Shown: positions 33,801-45,712, counted from the first letter of the stretch. The stretch: 64,000 nt of DNA from Galaxea fascicularis (GCA_948470475.1 OX419342.1:27634854-27698853), one strand, 5' to 3'. A program made the numbers and translations. The notes: generated by a model from the letters alone, not told the origin.

Positions 33801-36722
33801 CTTGGCAAACACTGCACTGCTCTCCTTGAAAATAATAAGGGTGGAGTTGGGAATAACCGAACATTTGCCTACCAAAGCTACACTACAAGCTACGTAAAAG
33901 TGTAACATAAAAATTGCAGTGGAAGATTCGAGGACATTACTAACTTGGATCTGGCTAAGCTGGCTTAGTTGAAATTAGCTTCAGTTTATAACGACAGTGA
34001 CAAGACTTTGAAAAGGATGCTCTATCTTACCTTCACAAATCTTTTTAACATTGTTGAACGTAAAACCTTTGGCGCATGTACAGTGGAAGTCTCCTGGCGT
34101 GTTAACACAGCCAACACAGTGTATGCTGTCACTCATAACACACTCATCAATATCAACACAAGATCTTCCGTTGTCTGCTAGCGTGAATCCGGCAAAACAC
34201 GAACAAAGATAGGTACCATTAGTGTTTGTGCATTTGTGTTCACAAACGTTGGCAATTTCGCATTCATTGATGTCCTCGCAGTTTCTGTCTAAGCAATTCT
34301 CAGGGCAAGAATTGTTATCCCTACATCTTTCATTACAGAAGAGGGGATCATCATCAAATGTCATTTGGTATCCTTGGAAACACGAACAGTTGTGGCTTCC
34401 TGGAGTGTTCACACAGACCTGCGAACAACCACCGTTGTCCTGCAAGCATTCATCCACATCAGAACAGTTGCTGCCGTCTGCAGACAGTTGGTAACCGTGG
34501 AAACATGAGCAGTTGTACCCGCCATCGATATTAGTACACACCTGATGACAATCATTTTGGTGCAGCTGACATTCATTTATATCAGCGCAGGAAGCATGGT
34601 CATCTAGCAACTGATAGCCGTGTAGACAATTGCAAAGGAATGTTCCTGGAGTGTTGACACAAAGTTGTGAACACCTCGACCGACCACTGGCACACTCGTC
34701 TATATCCTCACATGTTCTACCATCGCCTGCAAGCTGATAACCGTGTGCACACACACAGTGGAAACTTCCGGGTGTGTTTGAACACTGGGACTGACACCCC
34801 CCGTTATTGGTCGAGCATTCATTAACATCCTCACAACGTGATTTATCAGCAGCAAGAGTGTAACCTGGTCGGCAGTCACAATGGTAGCTTCCTGGCGTGT
34901 TCACACAGAACTCGGCGCACAGATGAGGATTACGACTACACTCATCGTCATCAACACATTTCAGCTTATTCCCTGGGTTTAGTGTCCATCCCTGGTTACA
35001 CACACAGAAATAACTACCTACACTGTTCACACAAACATGATTACATCCACCGCTGTTGTTTTTGCATTCGTCGTAATCACTACAAGACCTCTTGTCGCTA
35101 TTGAGTTGGTACCCAGTCAAACACGAGCACTGGAAGCCCCCATCTGTGTTGATACACTGGTGCTGGCAGTCATTCGCACCTGATTGGCATTCGTCAACGT
35201 CTTCACATGATTGACTTCTGCTGTTGAATGTGTAACCGCTGGCACATGTGCATTGGCGGCATTGACAGTTGGTATCGTTGCAAAATGACTTGCACCTGCC
35301 ATTTGGAATGACGCATGTGTTATTTCTGTCACACGACTGAATGTTCGGTAGCATTTGATCACATGAACAGGTATATCCAATTTCTTTGTGAATGCTTGGT
35401 GTTTGACACAGTTGTCCCTGGTTGGCGCAACCTAACAGGGCTAAAATGACAGGAAAAATACCAATAACATAAAGCTGTTTTTTTTGCAAGGATGAACACT
35501 CGTGGGAAAACAGCACCGGCCGGGATCAAAAGCAAAACGGCATCATGCACTGGTTATGAAGTTCAATCAGTGTGGGGATGATTGAAAGTCCTGCGTAAAT
35601 TTCAATTACCTAACAAATGCAACAAATCATTCAAGTGAACACATTGAATACCTTCACAAGGTGCTGCATGTCTCAAGTCGTCAAATAAAATATGACCCCA
35701 GTCTCCCACTCCAGAGTCCACCAGTTTAACGGTAGCAATTTGCCCAATGTATGCGCCAAGGTTCACCCGCATTCTCCTCATTTTTGATTGACAATTTCCA
35801 GTCCTTGTTATGGTGCTTCCGTTTAACAAGATTTCCATGCGAACTTTCTGAACATCGCAGCCACCTTAAACAAGAGATATAGTGTGGTTAGGGAAACCAA
35901 ATAAAGAGAACTTTAAAGAAGGAGTCGGCTCCTTAAGGAGGCAGACAGACATTTAAAGATGGTGTCCGCTTTTTAGAAGGCCCATTTCATGGCGACATCC
36001 TTTTAGAGACGTCCATAACAAGGCTGCTGCACAAGACCCAACACATCGTGAATTCACTGTAGATCATTTTCCTGGACGATGGGAAACGGAGTTCGTTCAC
36101 CTAAAACAGGAACATTTCTCTTTCTTTCACAATGTACTTGGATAGGGTAATCGCTAACCATTTGCGGAAGAGACTTGCTCACTTGCTCATACCTGTTTCA
36201 CTAACCTTACGATTTAAGACACACTCACTGCAATTAAAAGAGAGCGATGTAGCAGCTCTTACAATTGACAAAGAGGACAACGGAACAAGCAGCAGAACAA
36301 TACCCCTTAGAGCCAATGAAATTAGCAAGTGTCGCTAAGAGCCATTCAGTCTTTTGCCTTCCGCACGACAATTAAATACCAAAGTTACAGGCCTATTGTG
36401 AAAAATGCATGTATGTTTTGAAGAGATACTGTTACATGCCCTAAGAATCTTTTTCTCTTACCACCAATCAAGAAAGACAGCCATGAGCTTCGGATAACGA
36501 ATGAGGGTGACGTCATGGTCCCTGTAGCATTTTCCCCGAGGGAAGAATTCTGCCATCGACAAGGCGAGGTTACATTTCTGGAAGAATCAATCAGCCAGTT
36601 TCCCTGGTGACCAGCATTTGCAGGCTGGTCTGAACCTCCACCAAATATGGGCTGATGAAGAAATGCGCTACCTTGTTTGGACCAGTTATCAGCGCCATGC
36701 TCGAAGGTAAAGATTGGGCAAT
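24406..36722 (-). CDS. Adhesion G-protein-coupled receptor with beta-sandwich, EGF repeats, GAIN/GPS and 7TM
   Basis: Exons in transcript order: 36462-36722, 35652-35864, 34031-35431, 33538-33587, 33088-33264, 32138-32212, 31584-31704, 31204-31317, 30226-30407, about 29194-29038, 28396-28505, 27815-27938, 27441-27591, 26863-26929, 26661-26721, 26434-26528, 25907-26033, 24988-25029, 24406-24882. Splice phases join consistently except before the GPS exon, where one small exon appears to be missing. Order: a beta-sandwich domain, nine EGF-CA repeats, GAIN, GPS with HLTS, seven TM helices and a 158-residue tail. Adhesion GPCRs self-cleave at the GPS and signal when the N-terminal fragment is displaced. 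The signal-peptide exon is uncertain; 41517-41793 is a candidate. Confidence 0.9.
24988..28505 (-). CDS. Adhesion GPCR seven-transmembrane region
   Basis: Eight exons. TM1 YISLVGCSVSIFCCLLAAL (28396-28505); TM2 INLVLAICFSQICFVTG (27815-27938); TM3 YFLSASFCWMLAEGIHIY (27441-27591); TM4 GAPILIISVSTGLSF (26863-26929); TM5 split over 26661-26721 (CWLSGKLIWIFAAPVLFVIA) and 26434-26528 (TNCFILISVIYVLLAK); TM6 VVLLPLLGITWVFGF (25907-26033); TM7 GIFIFVAHCW (24988-25029). LLPLLGITWVFG and the extracellular CW before TM5 are adhesion/class B2 signatures. Introns interrupt most helices, as is common in this family. Confidence 0.92.
29038..29194 (-). CDS. Adhesion GPCR GPS exon
   Basis: Encodes RWSSVGC and FTVCHCYHLTSYGLIMDV. 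The Cys/Trp pattern and HLT match the GPCR proteolysis site; cleavage would fall between Leu and Thr, and the residues after it form the tethered agonist in the family. The acceptor could be at 29194 or 29176. Both need an incoming phase that exon 30226-30407 does not supply, so a small exon between them remains unidentified. Confidence 0.8.
30226..33587 (-). CDS. Adhesion GPCR GAIN domain exons
   Basis: Exons 33538-33587, 33088-33264, 32138-32212, 31584-31704, 31204-31317 and 30226-30407 join in phase. The helical part (AVIIEITKRLSTEVNGL; GELIKTLDVLSNLTEKI; VLEKAVSAVVHSM) is followed by beta-rich stretches (SPNFVELPGSVV; SVMVVVTVMNVSPAHLANL; EPVILRLKHLK). This order is that of GAIN subdomains A and B. 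Several NxS/T sites suggest an extracellular location. Introns contain two MITEs (30581-30958, 32441-32795) and CGTTAT-type microsatellites. Confidence 0.85.
30581..30958. mobile_element. hAT-type MITE (TAGCCTG family), copy 1
   Basis: The 8-bp target duplication GGACAAGT (30573-30580 and 30959-30966) is perfect. The ends TAGCCTGAGTATCAGGC and GCCTGATACTCAGGCTA are perfect inverted repeats. It is non-coding, in an intron of the GPCR GAIN region. Confidence 0.9.
31455..31576. repeat. (CGTTAT/CATTAT)n and (ATT)n simple repeats
   Basis: Runs of TATCGT/TATCAT hexamers to about 31530, then a (TTA)n tract. Open frames here read as LSLSLS or YHYRYR and are not genes. The run ends just before the donor side of the exon ending at 31584. 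Confidence 0.9.
32441..32795. mobile_element. hAT-type MITE (TAGCCTG family), copy 2
   Basis: The ends TAGCCTGCGAACAGGCTCC and GGAGCCTGTTCGCAGGCTA are inverted repeats. The flanks TGGAATAA and AGGAATAA form a 7/8 target duplication. Intronic in the GPCR gene. Confidence 0.88.
33305..33411. mobile_element. Small TA-flanked MITE (CAGTCAAC ends)
   Basis: The ends CAGTCAAC and GTTGACTG are flanked by TA on both sides. Inner arms pair 'taggcgaccacct' with 'aggtggtcgctta'-type sequence. 107 bp, in a GPCR intron. Confidence 0.8.
34031..35431 (-). CDS. Adhesion GPCR EGF exon: nine calcium-binding-type EGF repeats in one exon
   Basis: 1401 nt without introns. After an atypical Cys-rich lead-in, nine repeats start with VDEC, YDEC, DDEC, VNEC, IDEC, INEC, VDEC, INEC and IDEC. 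Most have the NTPGS or NTDGG turn and a GYxLxxD tail typical of EGF-CA modules, which bind calcium and form rigid rods. An irregular Cys-rich insert (CRDNNSCPENCLDRNC) sits between repeats 7 and 8. The acceptor at 35432-35433 restores phase with the beta-sandwich exon. In the neighbouring gene, by contrast, each EGF has its own exon. Confidence 0.92.
35652..36722 (-). CDS. Adhesion GPCR N-terminal beta-sandwich domain
   Basis: Two exons (36462-36722 and 35652-35864). Landmarks: CPIFTFEHGADNWSKQGSA, GNWLIDS, TSPSFVIRSSWLSFLIGGG, MRRMRVNLGAYIGQIATV and VDSGVGDWGHILFDDLR. The GxWGHIxxDD ending and overall pattern resemble the lectin-like beta-sandwich found beside bacterial and eukaryotic glycosidases; a carbohydrate- or matrix-binding role is inference. 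The incoming phase (one base) requires an upstream exon, probably with the signal peptide. Confidence 0.75.
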
Positions 36723-39700
36723 CTAGATTTGGGAAATATAGTGAATATAATGTTATGTTGTCTTCAGCGAACGGCAGGACAAGACAGGACAGTAAATATA
36801 GTCATTTTCAAATTAAAGTGCTTCGTTGTTTAGGTCTTTACGAAATGCTAGTTATGTTTTGGGTATGCATTTCCGTAAAACGTGATTTAAACGTTCTAAA
36901 CAAAAAATGAAGCTTTTAAAACTTTCTCCTTCTGACACCGAGGAAAAATCGTACTTTTGTGACTGAACTTAAGATTGTGCCTCTTTTCTTAAATCTCACT
37001 AGTATTTCCGTCTCTCAATTTTGAAGGAAAGCTTAAAATGATCACTTTGTTTGTGACCCTGGAAAACCAATTAGTTTCAGTTTTCTTTGGAAACAAAAAG
37101 CACTTGTGAGCCTTAAAAAATACAGCCATCTACATTTCATCTCCATCTCAGACTACACTTATCTCTCAGTCCATTATTTCACAGCATACACTGCAACCTG
37201 AATACTGAAAGCTGGAGTTGCTTTAAGTTGAACACGAAGCATGCTGTCATTTTTTCAAAATAGAAATTTGCGACTGTATCACAGTTAATTATCGATCAAA
37301 TGAAGTGTCTGAAGCGAGAGTTCATTGAATTTAAACATGCAAAAGACAAAGTTAAATATATTCGGTGCGTTAAGAGTTACGGAATTTGGAAAATGTAGGA
37401 AGCCCTTAAGATGCTTGATCAGTTTTTTGGATTAGGCACTCGGGCGTTTTTTCAATTTGTAAGTGACTTATGTATACTCACATTCTGATGAATTTTGATT
37501 TGAAGACAAAACGTTTTTAAGCTGCAAACTGCCATAAACCATCAATTTTAAAAGAACGAATTCGTACGCTACAAACAACATTCTCAAGCCCGTGACAAGG
37601 GCGAAATTCTGCGATTAAATTTGGAAAAGGGTATATTCAATGGGGTTTAAATGGAAACCGGATCTAACATCTTTCATCCGATTTGGTTACTGACTTTTCA
37701 ATAGCATCTGTCATTAAAGTCTCGTTGCGGACAAAGCAATTGAATAGCATCTTTCATATCAATTAGCCACTCCCGGACAAACGTCAATTTTCGTTCACAC
37801 CAAAAATTTTAATTAATCCTAGCGACACGCCGTTTTACATAAAGATTTTTTTTGTCTTCAGGAATATGTTATTCTTTAGCAAAGGAAGTTATGTAAAATC
37901 CTTGCGATATTTTGGTCACTCATTATCTACACAAAGGAGAAAATGACAATACTGCGGAGACAAGAATGCGTCGAAAGATAACGACATTTGAATTGTATAG
38001 AAGGGGCAATTTTGTTTTGGGGGAAGCTGAAAAATATTTTTTATTATTTCAAACCCCTTACGGTGGCAGCTGTAGAGTGCAGTGAGAAACAAATTTAATG
38101 CAACACCAAGGTTGCTTAAGAACAGTAATACCTCGGGCAAGTTTTGGGGTGCAATAAGCTTCATTAATTAAAGAAGACGTATCTCTAAGGGATGTTAATT
38201 TCTAGACATAACACATATAAGACATTGACTTATCTATTTAGGATGATAGGTTTTGATTTTTAGTACCATAGGGAATCTTCTTTTTTTTATTATTTCAATG
38301 GTTTGAGGCATTAAAGACGACGAAGTGAATCGATTTTGAAGGGGTGTGCAAACGTAAGAGAGGCTAAAAACATTAGAAAATGAAAAAGAGGACTAAACGT
38401 TTGTTGTTTGGACACGATAGGATGCCATTAACTGAGGTAAAGGAAATCAGAGGTATTTGAAAAAAGTAAATTAAACATCGTAATGAAAATATTATCGAAT
38501 TTAAAGGGATCTTTCTAGAAGCTTAGGAAAAGATCAAGACAATCAACGTATTAGTTACTGATTTTCTTTCTATTATATTCTATTCAACAAACTGACGTTA
38601 TCGCCATTGCCCTCGCTCCACGTCTGTAGAATAATCTCGCAAAATGTATTCTTCTGAACCGCCGCAATGCGTAGGCGTCAACATAACATAACTTTTCCCT
38701 TATCTGGAAATGTTGCTTCAGTTTACCAAATGGGAGGTAAACAAAACTGAGGCAACTGAAATCATGGACTACTGAGAATGGTGCGAATTAGTAAAGACAC
38801 CTTTTTCTAAATTGTCATCGTGGCCAATCACCACTTTCATCATCACTGTCACGTCATCATCATTATATTTATTGCAACATCCTCATCATCTTCACTGTAT
38901 TCGCCCTAACTGACGTCATTCATCATCATTATTTCTTTTCTCACTGGCCATATTTTTGTTTTCGATGGGATATATATACAATCGTTTTGTCTAACTCATA
39001 AGGTTTTTTTGTAACTAGGTGTACTTGATTCCATTTCAGATCAACATGTCTTAATATGCTAAGTAAGGCTGCCCTGTTATTGTTAGCCCCTTATGGTTAT
39101 TTTGGGTAGCCTGTACTCTTTTCATATTTTTCTCTGTAAATTTTGAAGTAGCTGTAATTTATTAGGGTTGTGGTAACGGCATTTTAAAAAGTATGAACAA
39201 AAAAGTCTTGAAGAGATCACACAGTTCAAAGGCCAGCAGAAATTTGGGAGTGGTTGCCCTAAAGTTTTCTAAAATTTAAAACTTTATCGCCGGTGTCCGA
39301 GTATAAATTTAATTACATACGTTTAAAAGCCTATTGGTTGTCCTTGAGATAAATAGTCGCTTTTGTGCTAGATGTACAGTCCGTGAGATGAGCTCGTGCA
39401 AGCATCCCTTGTACCTAGTTATGCCTTTTATTGCTGGTCAAGTATAATGACGGGAGCAAGACGAATTATGCGTGTAGATACACGGTCTTAGAACGTGCGT
39501 CGTTCAAAACCCCCCGGAGCCGTTGAATCACCCAGACCCATTGTCCGCTTTGTGCCCGTCTTTTTATCAGACAAACTACAAAACGGATAACTTGACGCGC
39601 CACAGAAGTTCACCCCAGATGCATTATACCGCCCGGTGTAACAATTAACGATATCAATCGAACGCCTGCTTTAGCTTCATTTCCCGCTTGGTAGTGTTGC

Positions 39701-41516
39701 CACACAACTTACAGTGTTCCTAGACGACTCCATTAGATAAAGGGTAACGCGACTGTCACACTGCTTCTACTGAAACTGAGTTTCTAATCCCCGTACCCTC
39801 GAAATTCTAATTTCTACAGAGAAGCTGTATCGTGGTATTAGTCCTTTTGAAACCCCTATTTGGCAAGTCACGTGATTAAGGTGAACAAAGGCCTAGAACG
39901 TACAGTTTTAGATCTTTGCCGGAAACAAAGCCAGAGATATATTGACAAATAATAATAATAATAAATAAAAATAATAAATTTAAATTGAATTTCGCTTTGT
40001 CATTATAGGAGTTATGACTATATGTGCATTATATTGATCCATACATTGTCTTGAGGCATTTAGATCATTTACGTAAAAAGTTGGTCACCTAATTTATCGG
40101 AAATATCTCTAATTCACGAACTCCATCTACTTTACTTAATTTTTTCGCGGATATGGAGTGGGGTAGTCGGGTACTGGGGCTCTTTACACGCAACGCTGGC
40201 AAAGAGTTGGCCTTGAGGTAAGGCGTTTTTCGCTTCGGCTTCTTCTTCCACTAGGTCTAGAGAGTATAAATGGTATGTTGAACTCCCCACATGACACACA
40301 TGATGACAACTATGATGATTTGATTATAAAGGATTTAAAACAACCTACCTGAGTAGCCAAACGCTAAATCATGTGTCATCTGTTAAAAACCAACAAAACC
40401 TTGTAGTTAGTTTTGCTCATACAAGTCCATATAGAGAGTATTAATCTTAAGGCTATCATAAACATATCTGATTCAACTGTCAGGTGTACAACAGCCCCCA
40501 CGGGGAGGGGGCAGTGGGAACAAAATTGGTCAAAATGGGCCTCGCTTCGCCCCTTGTCTCTCTCAAGGCATTGCAGGTCTCCATTGCCAAATAGCGATCA
40601 TGTCACAGAAAGCTACGAGCACTAATTGCTTATCTTTCAATTTTTTGTTTTTTGAAATAGTGTCACGATTGTTAAACAAAACTGAACAATCGATACTCAT
40701 TCAAGATGTTTTCGGCATATTCCCGGCTTTTACGAAGATGAATTCAGACAAATCAAGGTCCAGTCTGAGCGTAACCAGTCGTGCTTCTCTTGAGGATAGG
40801 AAATAGAAAGATTTGTAAGAAGAAGATTTTCTTACGTTAAAACGAGGAAAACGACTAAACGGCGCAACGCTTTGACAAAGCGGCGCCATCGATCGCTCAA
40901 TTGACGACGACACAAGTGTAAACGGATTGGAGTAGATGACAAAAATCTTCGTCTTTCAATAAAAAATGATCGAAACCGCGCCGATGGCACCTTTGGATGG
41001 TGAAATCTCTGGCGTATTGTAGTTTGCTAAATTATTATTTGCTTTATATTTAAAGCTTAGCAACAGTTAAAAAAGAATCAGAAAATGGAAAAGTGTTCTC
41101 TAGTGCAGTGCTATTGTTTCTTAATATTTTATGAATCATTATTAATATTTCTTTTTCGAGGTTGAATTTCACTTTGGTATCATAACAGCACCGTGTGTAA
41201 CCCAGTGTTTCTGACCTCATATAACAACAGTCCCGTTCGTTCGTACGACAAGGAACTGAAGCCAACTTTCTTTAAGTCAAGCAGAAGAGAGCAATTAGTC
41301 GGCAAGGTATGTTACCACTCATATATTCAGTCCGTGAAAATTAAAATATTGCAAGTTGACTTTTTCGTGGTATGCTAACTAGCGTCATAAAAATTACGCC
41401 ATTATCGAACTTCGTCTTGCAATAAATGCCGGAAAGCAGACTTTTTCGCCGGTAGTGGAAAGTAGCAACCATGAGTTGAACTGTCCTTTATAAACTTCAC
41501 CACCTCAGAATAAAAC
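36723..41516. other. Gene-poor region, possibly the first intron of the adhesion GPCR
   Basis: No coding sequence recognised over 4.8 kb. It contains AT-rich DNA, short ATC-rich tracts near 38840-38930 and an (AAT)n tract near 39948-39980. If 41517-41793 is the GPCR signal exon, this is intron 1. Confidence 0.4.
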
Positions 41517-41793
41517 CTTCATAATTATAATTTTGATTAACATCTGTTTCGACCTGTGAATGAAATACTAAAATGTGTTCATTCAAATGAACACTATTCA
41601 CTATCATGTTTCTGTGATGCTGGCCGGTGGTCTCATCGCCAGTTTTTTGGGAAACGCTATCCATATCATTGCAAAGTGTTCCATCGGTTTGAAGAGTGTT
41701 GCCTGTTATTTTAAGTGACACGGTGTCAGTTGAATCAAGAAAACAAATGTTACTCACTATCAATACGAAAACTCCAAGGATGAATGTGGCCAT
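41517..41793 (-). CDS. Candidate signal-peptide exon, possibly the first exon of the adhesion GPCR
   Basis: Starts MATFILGVFVLIVSNICFLDS, a plausible signal peptide, followed by a hydrophilic segment. A GT at 41515-41516 would end the exon one base into a codon, which fits the phase needed by the exon at 36722. The donor (gttttatt) is weak and the intron would be 4.8 kb. Without this join the frame continues to a stop at 41497. No domain is recognised downstream of the signal peptide. Confidence 0.3.
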
Positions 41794-42329
41794 GTCAAAA
41801 AAGGAAAGCAATCGTGGTGGTCTGAACTCCGATGACTATTTCAAAAGAAAAGCTGGTTTCTGCAATCAGCCTCCAGGCAAGTTTCCAAGTTAATTAGGAG
41901 TCCTTTGCAACGCAGCTTGGTCCGACTTCAAATTACTAACCGCGAACAAACTGAAATGGAGACAAATACACACACGCGCACTTTGATTTCGTCGTTAGCA
42001 AGACCCCTGGATATTTCAGCTGCCATATAATTGAGAGATTTAGTTTTTTCTTTGGCATAGCGGATATTTCACCCACTGTGGTATCTATATTGTGAGATGA
42101 CAAATGACGTTATAATTAATTAAATAGCGAGATGGCGTGCCTTGAAGCATTGCCAGTCCAAGGCCAAAGTGGTAGATATCGTTTTGTTAAATTTATGAAC
42201 GGGTAGTATGCAGTTACTTGGATTAAGAGATTAATTCGCAGAACGAAACGCCTAAAGCTCCTTTAGTTTGTATTGTTTTCCGGACCCAAACTATAAACCT
42301 GCTTGAGCACTGAGGCAAATACAACAAAG

Positions 42330-42362
42330 CGGGGGGGGGGAGGGGGGAGGGGGGAGGGGGGT
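42330..42362 (+). repeat. G-rich tract
   Basis: Runs of 6-9 G separated by single A residues, suited to G-quadruplex formation if transcribed or unwound. Confidence 0.85.
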
Positions 42363-43529
42363 TGTCGGGTTGTCACGACTGCATGCCCAAAGCAGCTCCT
42401 AGCACCTGCTGATAGGCAAAAAAAAACAGTATAGTTTTGATGGAATACTTCAGGAACTTCACCGTTCCTGTTTTGCCGGCACATTTAAGCTTTTTTCTAA
42501 GGATTATCCTTGAAAGCTAAACTGGCCTGGATTGTAAGGCTTTAATAGACATGTTTGACAGCAAATATATTGAGAATTTGAGGCAGCGAAATCTTTCTTC
42601 CCCAAATTAGTGTTTTATTTTTAGAAAACCGATCGCTGATCATTTTTTCCACTCAGATTAAAAATACTTTTAAACAGACTAAGACGTACAACTGAAACTT
42701 TTTTCCGAAATTTTTTCCGAAAGCTTTATCTACTCAACTGATCTGATATCAAACTGGATACACAAGTCTATTAAAAGAAGATTGCTGTTGGAAGGCTCTG
42801 CCTTAAATAATAAAAAAATGTCATTTATGCTGTAATAGGCATTTCAACTGTTCATCACTTCCATTCGGGCAGCTGATACAAGTGCCTGGACTGTGGGAAA
42901 ATCTTCTTTGCACGATCTTAGATATTCCCGATTTTGAACTGTGGTCATTTTGTGACCCACAAACAATCTCCACCGGAGACTGTTTGGAGCCAAGCGTTCA
43001 ATACAAGTCATGATTGACTTAGGATATTGCAAGATATTTCATTCACGGAACACATTTCATTTTGTAGGATTAAACTGATTTAAGAGTGATATAGCCAGGA
43101 GATGGTAGCAAGTTATGCTCAGTGTTGTAGCTGTTTTAATAGTAGGATGCGTTTAAAAGGATGTCACACTTTGAAGCACTCATACAGACGTTTTGTACAG
43201 TGTTTTGCCTGCTCGACTTATAGACTTAAGCAGTTCTGAGTTTGTTTGTGGAAGCCCGGCGGTGGCGAAAGCTAACATGCCACCTCTAAATAGAAAACGT
43301 TAATAAGAATGGATTAATATTATTTCAATCTTGATTGCAGCGGGTACTCCGTGGTAATTTCCATGTCCATCGGCCCAGAAGCAATAACGTGAAACCTCTT
43401 AACTCTGAATTCGTGGTCTCATCTAAATTTGTGTTGCTTTGATTGGATCAGTAAACGCTTGAACCCTACTTCATCTCTTAGCGTCTGTCATCGCCTGAAA
43501 ACTTCTTTCATTTCTGGAAATGAAAATTC

Positions 43530-43607
43530 GTCTGAATATTTCCCCCGCGGGGGTGAAAGCGACAGCGAGTCAACCTTCACCAGCGGGGGAAATATATTCA
43601 GATTTCA
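43530..43607. repeat. Short inverted repeat around GC-rich core
   Basis: 'tctgaatatttcccccgc' pairs with 'gcgggggaaatatattcaga' around an interior of about 37 bases. It may be a small foldback element. Confidence 0.7.
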
Positions 43608-43677
43608 GTTTCTCTAGAGTTGCTGAGTGAACAAGACGGAGAGGGCCGCTCCGGGACGGAAGCAAAACAAACTTTGA

Positions 43678-43906
43678 GGCCATGTCCACACTGATGCGTT
43701 TTTGTTTGAATGCGTTTTCGATAGGTGTAAAAACGCATCGATTGATCTGCGTCCACACTGATACGGATGCCGTAGCGTTTTCAATACGATTCACTTTCAA
43801 CAGTGTTTTCAAAAGGATCCGTTTTCGAGCGTATCAGTGTGGACGGGAGGCCAAAACGCGATATCAATGCGTTTTCAAACAAAAACGCATCAGTGTGGAC
43901 ATGGCC
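43678..43906. mobile_element. MITE with inverted repeats (ATGTCCACACTGATGCG family)
   Basis: The ends 'ggccatgtccacactgatgc' and 'gcatcagtgtggacatggcc' are perfect inverted repeats, continuing inward with GTTTTTGTTTGAATGCGTTTT and its complement. No coding capacity. The target duplication is unclear. Confidence 0.9.
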
Positions 43907-44956
43907 TGAGACTCACAACTAGTTGAAACTGTGCGAAGATCACTAGCAAAACTGCTGGAGAAGGAACCTGATGATGAGCTTTCAGACGCGACAAAAGTGC
44001 ATAAGAACCCTCCTGGATTTTTGGGTTTTAACTGTGCTTGATAGCGTACGATTGTTGACAAACACCCACTATAATTCATTGTCAAACTAAGGCGAAAATT
44101 TTACCTTGGATCAACTCTTGTGCCGTTTATGTTTGATTATTTTTGTCAGACTGGTTGCACACGGCCAGATTCTTCTTGGTAAAGTTTTGGACAACTTTTA
44201 CTTTAATTCTTTGGTGGAAAGGGATTCTAGTTTTTCACCATGACATGGTTTAAAAAAAAGTTGCAATACTCCAAGTCACTTATTCTTCAGCGACTGGAGG
44301 ATATTATGAAGTTTTCTCTTGGTATTCAAGTTTTCCTCTGACAAAACGTCTTGCCTTCTCTCTGATTGGGTTTTGAGCAAGGGGACTTGTAATCACAGAA
44401 AATAATAGTTTTGCAAAATTAGTCGTACGCACGTGCACTACGAGAAAATCGAACAGAGCTAAATTCAAACTTGTCAAAGTGTCAATCTCTTGACACTGGC
44501 CTTAAGAAAGAATGTATTTTTCATCGCTGACAAATAAACTAAACTAAACAAACAGGAATAACATAACAGGGGTGAAAAGAGAAGTGATAGACTCTGCATT
44601 CCAGTCTCGTTTAAAATTATTTTTGTACTCAAGATTCAAATACATGCAACAAATCGTTATGAAAATAATAAAAGGAAACTATATTTAATTCAGTGCGGCA
44701 CGTTTTAGCAAAGTCCACTTACCTTCAACTGCCTTTTAATATAAAGAACACCCACTTTTAGTGGGCATAATTGAGTGGGCCGTAAATGAAGGCGTGACAG
44801 ACATAAAAGCACTTCAAATAAACGGCCAGTCTGGTTTTTCATCACGCAAGTTGTCATTGGTCAGGAAAAGAAAAAATGTTGAGTTGATACTACTGATGAC
44901 CTCCACTCGGTTGGCTCATTTGTTAAGAGCTCCAAAGCCACTGTTGCGTCAGTGCA

Positions 44957-45144
44957 GGCGTACGTTTCTCGAAACTCCGGAAACTTTTCGGGAGCATTTC
45001 GGGTGCCATAATTTGCTTCAACAAATTTGCCCTTTTGTATCTTGAAATCAAAGTAAAAGAACAGCTTTTTAGAATAAGCTGATAGCAGTTTTACAAATTT
45101 ATTTTCGGGTCCGAAAAGTTTTCGGGAGTTTCGAGAAACAGGCC
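44957..45144. mobile_element. Palindromic-end MITE (CGTTTCTCGAA family), copy 2
   Basis: The ends 'acgtttctcgaaactcc' and 'gagtttcgagaaaca' are inverted, with inner ACTTTTCGGG and CCGAAAAGTTTTCGGG. The interior 'ttgaaatcaaagtaaaag' and 'agaataagctgatagcagtt' is shared with copy 3. Confidence 0.85.
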
Positions 45145-45444
45145 CCAAAACAGAAAACAGGGTCTTTCCGGAAATTTAGGTCGAAGAATAAATAATTTAG
45201 CATTCCGAGCAAAGTCACTGTGTCCACCTCCAAGGTTGGCCCTCTTTGACCGGTCGTCCGGTCCTTCCCTGCTAGCAGAGGTCCAGCCTTTGTTGTTTAA
45301 TCGTCAAAAGAGATGATACAAGTCATTTTGTGTAGCCTTTATTAGGTGCTTTATTAAGAGGCTTACAAGAAGTGGACGACTTCTCTTATAAAGATGTGAT
45401 TGAAAATCAAATTCCAATTCAATTCACGAGCTTCGAATTTGCAA

Positions 45445-45712
45445 CGCCACGGCCACACGAGCGATTTTTCTGGAAATTGTCGCGTCACCGGCGCGCGGTT
45501 GTGGCTACACGAGTGCAAAAGCCTCTGATTTTGTCACGAAAAGTTCAACTCACTCATGGATCGTAAAAAGACGTTTTACGATCCATGACTCACTGAATTT
45601 ATTGCGACGTTTTTTTTCTGCGATTTTCTGTTGCAATCGCAGCACTACACGTGTGATTTTCACCTCGCGCATCACCATCGCAAGCAAAAAAGCTCTCTTG
45701 TAGCCGCGGTTT
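45445..45712. mobile_element. MITE (GCCRCGGCY-ACACGAGCG family), copy 1
   Basis: Ends 'cacggccacacgagcgattt' and 'gctctcttgtagccgcggtt' match the inverted ends of the copy at 46360-46662. Inside lies a perfect palindrome at 45553-45588 (TCATGGATCGTAAAA and its complement around 'agacg'). Confidence 0.8.

Noticed and set aside
42255..42484. 73-codon frame through the G-rich tract
   Set aside because: A translation of simple sequence with no conserved features.
44761..45148. Overlapping open frames on both strands
   Set aside because: They cover the palindromic MITE and its flanks and match no protein family.
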